Part shown: piece by piece, positions 7,464 through 13,696 of the stretch | Layout: every line of letters starts with the position of its first letter | Position numbering within the stretch: the first letter of the stretch is position 1 | Assembly: GCA_947175845.1 (NCBI GenBank) | Contig: CAMWOK010000050.1 | Span: 1-13,696 of the forward strand | From: an uncultured Lachnospiraceae bacterium | GTDB taxonomy: Bacteria > Bacillota > Clostridia > Lachnospirales > Lachnospiraceae | Direction: 5' to 3' | Length of the DNA stretch: 13,696 nt | The notes under the pieces: model-generated | What the model saw: the letters and a program-made list of their open reading frames with translations, nothing else | What the model was told of the DNA's origin: nothing | The model's database searches: none | Program-made: the position numbers and the translations under genes

Positions 7464-8450
7464 ATGGGCATAAGAATAGGAATATTAGGATACGGCAATC
7501 TGGGCCGCGGCGTGGAGTGCGCAGTCAGGCAGAATGAGGACATGGAGCTTGTGGCGGTGTTCACGCGCAGAGATCCGGATACTGTTTCGATCCTGACGGA
7601 CACCGCGAAAGTGTGTGATATCGCGGACGCGGCGGCGTGGAAGGACAGGATTGACGTGATGATTCTCTGCGGCGGAAGCGCGACGGACCTGCCGGTGCAG
7701 ACGCCGGAATATGTGAAATATTTTAATGTGATAGACAGTTTTGACACCCACGCAAAGATTCCGGAGCACTTTGCAAAGGTGGACGCGGCGGCGCGGGACG
7801 CCGGACACATCGGCATTATTTCCGTGGGCTGGGACCCGGGCATGTTCTCGCTCAACCGCCTGTATGCAAACGCCATCCTGCCGGAAGGAAAAGACTATAC
7901 ATTCTGGGGCAAGGGCGTCAGCCAGGGGCACTCAGATGCCATCCGGCGCATAGCGGGCGTGAAAAATGCAAAGCAGTATACGATCCCGGTCGAGGCGGCG
8001 CTTGAGGCGGCGCGCTCCGGGGACAATCCCGAACTCACCACAAGGCAGAAGCATACGCGCGAGTGCTTTGTCGTGCTAGAGGAGGGCGCGGACGCGGCGA
8101 AGGTCGAGCGGGAGATTCAGACCATGCCCAACTACTTTGCCGACTATGACACGACCGTGCACTTTATCAGCGAGGAGGAGCTGCTCGCTGACCACAGCGG
8201 GATTCCGCACGGCGGATTTGTGCTGCGCAGCGGCGTGACGGGCTGGGAGAAGGAGCATAAGCATCTGATTGAGTACCGCCTCAAGCTCGACTCCAACCCG
8301 GAGTTTACGGCGAGCGTGCTGACCGCGTACGCGCGGGCGGCGCACCGCCTCGCACAGGAGGGACAGAGCGGCTGCAAGACAGTGTTTGACATAGCCCCCG
8401 CCTGCCTGAGCGCAAGGAGCGCGGAGGAGCTGCGGGCTTCGATGCTGTAG
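7464..8450 (+). CDS. ddh: meso-diaminopimelate D-dehydrogenase
   Basis: The 328-residue protein catalyses the one-step NADPH-dependent formation of meso-diaminopimelate from tetrahydrodipicolinate and ammonia (EC 1.4.1.16), bypassing the succinyl/acetyl branches of lysine and peptidoglycan precursor synthesis. The N-terminal Rossmann fold shows G9-Y-G11-N-L-G14 and, after the second strand, FTRRDP, an Arg pair typical of NADPH use. Family signatures follow: CGGSATDLPVQTPEY, FDTHAKIPEH, SVGWDPGMFSLNR (W123, D124), FWGKGVSQGHSDAIRRI (from W148), RECFVVLEE, IPHGGFVLRSG and LDSNPEFTASV, all aligning with Corynebacterium glutamicum Ddh from memory. GGGGAGGAAT precedes the ATG at the correct spacing. 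The 78-base gap after the HAD gene shows no convincing promoter, so read-through from metG is possible. A strong terminator follows the stop. Length and motifs are complete. Confidence 0.97.
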   Translation: MGIRIGILGYGNLGRGVECAVRQNEDMELVAVFTRRDPDTVSILTDTAKVCDIADAAAWKDRIDVMILCGGSATDLPVQTPEYVKYFNVIDSFDTHAKIPEHFAKVDAAARDAGHIGIISVGWDPGMFSLNRLYANAILPEGKDYTFWGKGVSQGHSDAIRRIAGVKNAKQYTIPVEAALEAARSGDNPELTTRQKHTRECFVVLEEGADAAKVEREIQTMPNYFADYDTTVHFISEEELLADHSGIPHGGFVLRSGVTGWEKEHKHLIEYRLKLDSNPEFTASVLTAYARAAHRLAQEGQSGCKTVFDIAPACLSARSAEELRASML

Positions 8451-8457
8451 GATCAGG

Positions 8458-8485
8458 AAGGGCAGATTGTACAATCTGCCCTTTT
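8458..8485 (+). terminator. intrinsic terminator after ddh
   Basis: AAGGGCAGATT at 8458-8468 pairs perfectly with AATCTGCCCTT at 8473-8483 around a GTAC loop, and the T-run continues to 8485. It starts 7 bases after the ddh stop and isolates the housekeeping block from the helicase gene. Confidence 0.88.
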
Positions 8486-8545
8486 CGAATGCGCGGACGC
8501 TGTGTAAAGGCAATGTACCGTCAGAACGGCGCACAAACCGCGCGG

Positions 8546-8573
8546 CGGGCAGGGGAGCGTTCCCCCCTGCCCG
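8546..8573 (+). promoter_or_regulatory. GC-rich hairpin in the helicase leader region
   Basis: CGGGCAGGGG at 8546-8555 pairs with CCCCTGCCCG at 8564-8573, ten GC-rich pairs with an 8-base loop. It ends 34 bases before the helicase ATG and is followed not by a T-run but by TATACT at 8575-8580, a possible -10 element without a recognisable -35. A perfect CCGCGCGG palindrome at 8538-8545 abuts it. The element may be an operator or an mRNA structure; as a terminator it is poor. The rest of the 157-base gap after the ddh terminator shows no other feature. Confidence 0.45.
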
Positions 8574-8607
8574 GCTATACTGCGATCGAGAAAGGTAGTG
8601 AAGATAC

Positions 8608-11600
8608 ATGGACACAAAAAAACTGGACAAGTGGGCGAATTTGCTGTTAGATACAGGCAAGCGCAACAATCTGATTCATTTTAAGGATGGCAGGGCATCG
8701 ACGGTGGAGGTGCTTATGCCCTCCCCGGCGCTCGTCTTTGAAAAAGCGCAGAGCGGGGCGGCGTTTGAGGTTTTTGAACCGGAGGAGACGCAAAGCGTGG
8801 AATCCAGTCTCGATAAAAAGCCGGACAGGGATGCGTATGGGGCCCTTTATGCCGAGAAGCTGAAAAAGAATCAGCTTCTTCTATACCACGAGAATGTCAG
8901 TCCGGTGAGTGCACTGAAAAATATAGAAAAGAAAGCCAGGGCGTACATGGAGGAGACCGGTGTCGGGGTTGCCTACATGGCATTTGGATTTGTGCACTGG
9001 AAAGAGAGCGCGGGAGGAACGCAAGAATATAGAGCACCGCTTTTGCTGATGCCGATAACCGTGCAGAATGAATCTATTCTCAGTGCGTGCTTTATTCAGG
9101 CGGCAGAGGAGGACATGGTCGTCAATCCGACGTTTCAGTTCAAATTGGAGAGTGAGTATGGGACCACGCTGCCGGATTACGGGGAGGAAGGTCTAACGTC
9201 CTATCTGGAAAAGGCAAAGGACATTGTCTCAAGGCTGGGATGGACCATCTCGTCAGAATGTAAGATTGGAATCTTTTCTTTCCTGAAAATGAACATGTAC
9301 CAAGACCTGAAAGACAATCAGATAACCATCCTGAAAAATAATACAGTGCGGATGCTTCTTGGTAAATCCTGTCATCAGCAGGACACCGCAATAGAAAGCG
9401 GGGCGCATCATCTGGAAAATCCGCTGATTGAACTGCACACTGTTGTGGATGCAGATTCAAGCCAGCTTGAGGCAGTCGAGCTGGCAAAGGCAGGAGTGAG
9501 TTTTGTCCTGCAGGGGCCACCCGGAACAGGAAAGAGCCAGACGATCACCAACATTATCGCAGAGTGTCTCTACGACGGAAAAAAGGTGTTGTTCGTCTCG
9601 GAAAAGCAAGCCGCGCTGAATGTGGTCTACGACAAATTAAGGAAGGCAGGGCTGGAAGCGTTTTGTCTGGCGCTGCACAGTCATAAGGCAAATAAACGGG
9701 ATGTGATTGAGGAACTGTGCCGCACATTGAGAGCATCCAGGACAGCCGTGTCAGACCGGGCAGTACAGGAAATTGAGACCAAGAAGAAAAACCAGGAAAA
9801 GCTGGACACGTATGAGCTGGAACTCCACAAGCCAAGGGCGGGAATCAACAGGACACTGTATCAGTTATATAATGCGTATGCCGCCTGCAGGACAGCGCCG
9901 GATTTTCCTTATGTCATATCAGGAATAGAGACGAAAGGGGAGGCTTATTTTAGGGAGGCATCAAATCTGCTCGAACAATATGCAGCGTTTGTCCCCTCGA
10001 TAGGATACCGGTATCAGGAGAATCCCTGGTATGGGTATATCAATGCCGACACTTCTTATCAGAACCGGGAAAAAGTCAGAGGCGCACTGGCGCAGATAAC
10101 CAGCCGTCTGGATGCGTTTGAGAAGTTACAGGAAAAACTGTATCGGGCGTATGGAATTGATTGTGACTCGCTGAGAAAAATTGTCTTGTGGACCAATTTT
10201 TTTCACCTTGTTTCGGATTCAGAAAGCACCATTTTGACGCCTGCATTTTTCCGGAAAGAGAACTGTGTGCACTTGCTGGAAAAATTGCAGGAGATGGAGC
10301 GCCTTGCTTCTGGGATAAAAACGGTTCGCGCCGCGATCGACACAGAATATGACAGGGAAATCTACGAGATGGACGGTGAAGCCGCTCACAAAAAACTGAC
10401 AAGACTGTACACAAACAGGGTCGCCAGACTGTTTAGCGGGGACTATAAAAGCATTGTGAAGCATGTCCGGCTATGCAAAAAGACTGGCAGAAAGGACACC
10501 TATGAGTCTCTGGTAAAACTCCTAGAAAAACTGGCAGATTTGCAGGCAGAATGCAGCCAGTTCGCAGCGCTTGAAAAATCTGTCCGGGATGCGCTTGGAA
10601 GCGCTTACCACGGGATAGACTCCGACTGGGGGACGCTTCTCAAACAGGTGCAGAAGCTCAGGGAGCTCTTTGACAGGGGGATTGTTCTTAGCAGACTGGC
10701 ACAGCTATCCAGGGAGGAATATGACAAAAACAGAGATCTGTTTCACAAAATCTCTGTCCAATACAGTTTTCTCTATAAAGAAATCAATGCTTCTAGGGAT
10801 ATTTTACAACAAAGTTTTGCGCATCAGATCTTTGATCTGGACAGAGAGCCGCTCTCAAATGCTAGGCTCCGGCTGAAGCGGTGTCTGGACGATTTTGACC
10901 ATCTCGAGAACTGGTGCAGCTTTAACAGCCTGCTTAAGAAGCTGCAAGAGAACGCGCTTCTTTCGTTTGTCGATTCCGCGATTGCAAACCATATTTTGGC
11001 GGAGGATGTCACAGCGGCCTATCAGAAGAAGTTTTATTATCAATGGATCGATTATATCTGGCATACAGCATCAGTTCTGGCGCAGTTTAACAGGGCGGAA
11101 CATGATAAGGCGGTTGCTGATTTCTGCCGGGAGGATGAGACACAGTTTGCGATCAGCCGGGTACAAATCAAATCGTCACTGTCAACAAAAAAACCAACGC
11201 TTGATCTGATTGCGCCCGGAAGCGCTGTTTCGGTGCTGCTGCGGGAGGGGGAGAAAAAGCGCAGGCAGAAAAGTATCCGTAAACTGTTGGAGGAGACGGG
11301 CGAGCTTGCGCAGGTGTTAAAGCCCTGTTTTCTGATGTCGCCGTTGAGTGTCAGCAGTTTTCTGAGTCCGGATGCGGTGCATTTTGATGTGGTGATCTTC
11401 GACGAGGCATCCCAGATTTTTCCGCAGGATGCAATCGGTGCCATATACAGGGGGAAGCAGCTGATCGTTGTGGGGGATTCAAGGCAGATGCCTCCGAGCA
11501 ATTTCTTTAACGCCTCAGCGGGGATGGAGGATTCTGACGAGGAAACGGGAGACATTACAGACTTTGAGTCCATTCTTGACCTGTGCGCTACAGCCTTGCC

Positions 11601-13197
11601 ACAGCTGCGGTTAAAATGGCATTACAGGAGCAGATTTGAGCAGCTTATCACATTTTCCAATCGCAATTTTTATGAGGGCGATCTGGTTACATTTCCTTCC
11701 GTGAGGCCAGATGCACGGTGGAGCGGAGTTGACTTTTATCATGTAGATGGCATATTTGAGCATAAGGGACGGACCAACCGGAAGGAAGCGGAGTTTATCG
11801 TCGATTTGATTTATCGGAATATTGAGAAGTTTCCTGACAGGAGCCTTGGCGTTGTAGCGTTCAGCATTGCGCAGCAGGATTTGATTGAGAAACTGCTGAC
11901 GCGGAGGCGGGAAGCGAATCCGTCAAAGGAGTTTTATTTTAGCAAAAATGTAGTCGAGCCGTTTTTTGTTAAAAATCTTGAGTCGGTTCAGGGAGATGAA
12001 CGCGATACGATTATACTGAGTGTGGCATACGCAAAGGACGCAGCCGGAAAATTGCTGCACAATTTTGGTCCGCTCAACAGGGCAGGAGGGGAGCGCAGGC
12101 TGAATGTCGCCGTGACGAGAGCCAGGATAAATGTACAGCTGGTGTCATCCATGCATTATACGGACATTGATCTCGGGAGAACACAGGCTGTGGGTGCAAG
12201 GCTGTTAAGGGAATATCTCGACTATGCAGAAAATGGCAGCATAGCGCTTGAGCGTACAGTCACCGTCGATGCATTTGACCAGTTTGATTCAGAATTTGAG
12301 ATGGAGGTGTGCAGATTTTTAAGGGAAAGCGGATATGAGGCAGATACGCAGGTAGGATGTTCTGGCTTTCGGATTGACTTGGGACTGAAGAGACCGGAAT
12401 CTTCTGATTATGTCCTTGCAATTGAGTGTGACGGGGCGGCGTACCACTCCTCGAAAAATGCCCGCGACAGGGACAGACTGCGGCAGCAGATACTCGAAGG
12501 GATGGGCTGGAGGTTCTACCGAATCTGGTCGACAGACTGGTTTCGGAACAACGCTGTCGAAAAAGAGCGGCTCTTGAAGGCCGCGGCAGAAGCTGTGCAA
12601 GCGGACGAGGAAAACGAGGAAACGCAGGAAGAAGGCGCCGTGGATTTTACAGAGACGGTTGAGGTGGAACATTTTTCGTTTCCAGCATATCAGAAAGCTG
12701 ATGTCTGTCAGATTGCAGATGTGAACCAGGACTTTCAGGCAGTGATTGTTGAAATACTGAAAATAGAGGCGCCGCTCAACGAGGAGTGGCTGCTCAAAAG
12801 AATTGCATGGATGTTTGGCAGAGAGAAGGTCACAAGTGTCGTGCAGCGTGAATATGAGACAAGAATGAACAGAAGTTCTGAAAGAGGGATTGTCCGCAGA
12901 GATGGATTTCTATACTTGCAGAACCAAACTAATTATGTGTTGAGAGTGCCGGGAGATGAGGAGAAACGGGATGTCAGATACATTGCAAAGGAGGAGCTTG
13001 CCGCTGGTCTGCTTACAGTGATAGAGCAGAATGTCACGGCAGACAAGGAAAGCGTATATCGGTATGTCGCGAAAGAACTCGGGTTTACCAGAGTGGGGGA
13101 GGCGATATACCGCTGTTTTGACGAAGCTTTGGAGACACTTTCACCATATGTGCGCGTGCAGGACAATCTACTCTCCATAATCAGCCCGGGCGTGTAG
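8608..13197 (+). CDS. DUF4011 / SF1 helicase / Vsr-like nuclease / DUF3320 protein, candidate defence factor
   Basis: This 1529-residue protein belongs to the COG1112 superfamily 1 helicases (Upf1-like). An N-terminal DUF4011 domain spans about residues 3-200 (LDKWANLLLDTGKRNNLIHF). Helicase motifs are Walker A GPPGTGKS 303-310, DEAS 932-935 (motif II), GDSRQMPP 956-963 (III), WHYRS 1004-1008 (IV), ESVQGDE 1125-1131 (V) and VTRAR 1169-1173 (VI). About 620 mostly helical, coiled-coil-like residues lie between motifs I and II. A PD-(D/E)XK nuclease of the Vsr/DUF559 kind covers about 1238-1315, with D1257, E1273-C-D1275 and H1280, then WRFYRIWSTDWF. An acidic linker leads to DUF3320 (about 1379-1425) and a final winged-helix-like part. 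It probably unwinds and cuts nucleic acid; many relatives lie in defence islands, but its target here is unknown. AAAGGTAG at 8591-8598 precedes the ATG. It stands alone between terminators, and its GC content is well below that of its neighbours, suggesting horizontal transfer. No frameshift or missing motif was seen. Confidence 0.92.
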   Translation: MDTKKLDKWANLLLDTGKRNNLIHFKDGRASTVEVLMPSPALVFEKAQSGAAFEVFEPEETQSVESSLDKKPDRDAYGALYAEKLKKNQLLLYHENVSPVSALKNIEKKARAYMEETGVGVAYMAFGFVHWKESAGGTQEYRAPLLLMPITVQNESILSACFIQAAEEDMVVNPTFQFKLESEYGTTLPDYGEEGLTSYLEKAKDIVSRLGWTISSECKIGIFSFLKMNMYQDLKDNQITILKNNTVRMLLGKSCHQQDTAIESGAHHLENPLIELHTVVDADSSQLEAVELAKAGVSFVLQGPPGTGKSQTITNIIAECLYDGKKVLFVSEKQAALNVVYDKLRKAGLEAFCLALHSHKANKRDVIEELCRTLRASRTAVSDRAVQEIETKKKNQEKLDTYELELHKPRAGINRTLYQLYNAYAACRTAPDFPYVISGIETKGEAYFREASNLLEQYAAFVPSIGYRYQENPWYGYINADTSYQNREKVRGALAQITSRLDAFEKLQEKLYRAYGIDCDSLRKIVLWTNFFHLVSDSESTILTPAFFRKENCVHLLEKLQEMERLASGIKTVRAAIDTEYDREIYEMDGEAAHKKLTRLYTNRVARLFSGDYKSIVKHVRLCKKTGRKDTYESLVKLLEKLADLQAECSQFAALEKSVRDALGSAYHGIDSDWGTLLKQVQKLRELFDRGIVLSRLAQLSREEYDKNRDLFHKISVQYSFLYKEINASRDILQQSFAHQIFDLDREPLSNARLRLKRCLDDFDHLENWCSFNSLLKKLQENALLSFVDSAIANHILAEDVTAAYQKKFYYQWIDYIWHTASVLAQFNRAEHDKAVADFCREDETQFAISRVQIKSSLSTKKPTLDLIAPGSAVSVLLREGEKKRRQKSIRKLLEETGELAQVLKPCFLMSPLSVSSFLSPDAVHFDVVIFDEASQIFPQDAIGAIYRGKQLIVVGDSRQMPPSNFFNASAGMEDSDEETGDITDFESILDLCATALPQLRLKWHYRSRFEQLITFSNRNFYEGDLVTFPSVRPDARWSGVDFYHVDGIFEHKGRTNRKEAEFIVDLIYRNIEKFPDRSLGVVAFSIAQQDLIEKLLTRRREANPSKEFYFSKNVVEPFFVKNLESVQGDERDTIILSVAYAKDAAGKLLHNFGPLNRAGGERRLNVAVTRARINVQLVSSMHYTDIDLGRTQAVGARLLREYLDYAENGSIALERTVTVDAFDQFDSEFEMEVCRFLRESGYEADTQVGCSGFRIDLGLKRPESSDYVLAIECDGAAYHSSKNARDRDRLRQQILEGMGWRFYRIWSTDWFRNNAVEKERLLKAAAEAVQADEENEETQEEGAVDFTETVEVEHFSFPAYQKADVCQIADVNQDFQAVIVEILKIEAPLNEEWLLKRIAWMFGREKVTSVVQREYETRMNRSSERGIVRRDGFLYLQNQTNYVLRVPGDEEKRDVRYIAKEELAAGLLTVIEQNVTADKESVYRYVAKELGFTRVGEAIYRCFDEALETLSPYVRVQDNLLSIISPGV

Positions 13198-13220
13198 GGC
13201 GTACTTTTATTTGAAATATA

Positions 13221-13254
13221 AAAACATCAGGGGTTTTGTCCGCTGATGTTTTTT
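13221..13254. terminator. bidirectional intrinsic terminator after the helicase gene
   Basis: AAAACATCAG at 13221-13230 pairs perfectly with CTGATGTTTT at 13243-13252 around a 12-base loop, with T-runs on both strands. It begins 23 bases after the helicase stop and would also stop transcription arriving from the right. Confidence 0.85.
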
Positions 13255-13285
13255 ATGCACACACTTACGCGGTGGACACATAAGC

Positions 13286-13314
13286 TTGCTGTGCCAAGTA
13301 AGCTGTGTTATAAC
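13286..13314 (+). promoter_or_regulatory. possible extended -10 promoter in the right-hand gene-free region
   Basis: TTGCTG at 13286-13291, a 17-base spacer and TATAAC at 13309-13314, with TGT directly upstream of the -10. Spacing and -10 are good, the -35 is partial. It points at the hairpin ending near 13384 and at the transposase remnant. Chance occurrence in AT-rich DNA is possible. Confidence 0.35.
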
Positions 13315-13335
13315 CTGACTTTTACAGTTACAAAG

Positions 13336-13384
13336 AAAAAAACCTTGCGATACGATTATTTCAGGGTTTTGCAGGGATTTTTTT
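13336..13384. terminator. second terminator-like hairpin, possibly the 3' end of a short RNA
   Basis: A7 followed by CCTTGC at 13336-13348 pairs with GCAGGGA and T6 at 13371-13383, with one mismatch and one G-U pair. The loop is 22 bases and T-runs lie on both strands. Together with the promoter-like element before it, it would define a transcript of about 60-65 bases starting near 13321. Otherwise it may belong to the decayed mobile element to its right. Confidence 0.5.
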
Positions 13385-13409
13385 CTGTTATGCTTTTTTC
13401 TGCAGTTAC

Positions 13410-13696
13410 ATGTCATTGAGAAATCGCTTGAAATTCTTCTGTTTTGCATACGCATAATAGAAATCTGTTCCAAAAGTTTCCTGGATTATTCTGTAGTCCA
13501 ATGCTGTCTGGTCCTGGCTGCTAAACTTGCCATTGGAACAGGTGGAAGAGGGGTACGCCCGCCAGAAGGTATTGGACGCAGTCCGCGCCATTGAAATGCA
13601 TATGATTCTTTCGTGCATAGCAATGGGAATCCTGCAGAGCCTTTTCATGCACTTACCACATGTGCCGGACGGTTCCCTTGTGCATCATCCCTGCTC
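13410..13696 (+). pseudogene. decayed C-terminal fragment of a transposase (IS4-like), cut by the window edge
   Basis: The plus-strand frame in which codons start at 13410, 13413 and so on reads SLRNRLKFFCFAYA, two stops (TAA 13455, TAG 13458), KSVPKVSWIIL, a third stop (TAG 13494), then PLEQVEEGYARQKVLDAV, RAIEMHMILSCIAMGILQSL and onward to the window end. The FAY...KS.PK and PLE...R......IE......CIAMGILQ pattern resembles, from memory, the C-terminal end of DDE transposases of IS4-like elements in Clostridia. Stop codons replace the region where an aromatic HFW-type segment is expected. No N-terminal or catalytic part is visible, so it is a remnant. A minus-strand frame at 13406-13648 is also open (80 codons), and the left half of it looks fairly protein-like, so the strand assignment is not certain. 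Confidence 0.45.

Noticed and set aside
8608..13197. Part of a BREX, DISARM or restriction-modification operon
   Set aside because: No methyltransferase, specificity subunit, protease or PglZ-like gene lies beside it within the window; terminators bound it on both sides.
13207..13473. 88-codon minus-strand open frame
   Set aside because: It runs through two terminator hairpins and its composition (Lys, Arg, Cys, Ser) looks random.
13406..13648. 80-codon minus-strand open frame at the right end
   Set aside because: No ribosome binding site was noted, and the plus-strand translation of the same DNA shows a transposase-like pattern. Its left half looks protein-like, so it is kept only as an alternative.

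Overview
The window looks like a chromosomal segment of a Gram-positive member of the Clostridia, most likely a Lachnospiraceae relative. This rests on strong AGGAGG-type ribosome binding sites, sigma-A-type promoters, one-step meso-DAP dehydrogenase lysine synthesis, and a Bacillus YdjGHI-like membrane-stress cluster. All intact genes read left to right. No tRNA, rRNA or CRISPR array was seen.

Region 1 (1-4600) is a tight four-gene operon. It encodes a tandem TerD-domain protein, an SPFH/band-7 protein with three C-terminal zinc ribbons, a zinc-ribbon protein with a C-terminal membrane anchor, and a secreted, membrane-anchored TPM-domain protein. The last three match the YdjI, YdjG and YdjH components of the Bacillus subtilis ydjFGHI envelope-stress operon. 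In that operon the first gene encodes PspA; here a double TerD protein holds the first position. The operon has its own extended -10 promoter, preceded by a cluster of palindromes that could bind a regulator. The likely job is sensing or buffering membrane or metal stress at the cytoplasmic membrane.

Region 2 (4601-8485) is housekeeping. A promoter and a structured leader precede metG (methionyl-tRNA synthetase). A HAD phosphatase follows 32 bases downstream and is probably co-transcribed. Next comes ddh (meso-diaminopimelate dehydrogenase), closed by a textbook terminator.

Region 3 (8486-13254) is a single 4.6-kb gene for a 1529-residue DUF4011 / superfamily 1 helicase / PD-(D/E)XK (Vsr-like) nuclease / DUF3320 protein. 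It sits alone between terminators. In spot counts of three 60-base rows it is about 46% GC, against about 61% for three rows of metG. It looks like a laterally acquired module and is a candidate single-gene anti-phage defence factor.

Region 4 (13255-13696) has no intact gene. It holds a promoter-like element, a second hairpin with a T-run (together possibly a short RNA), and what appears to be the decayed C-terminal end of a transposase running off the window.
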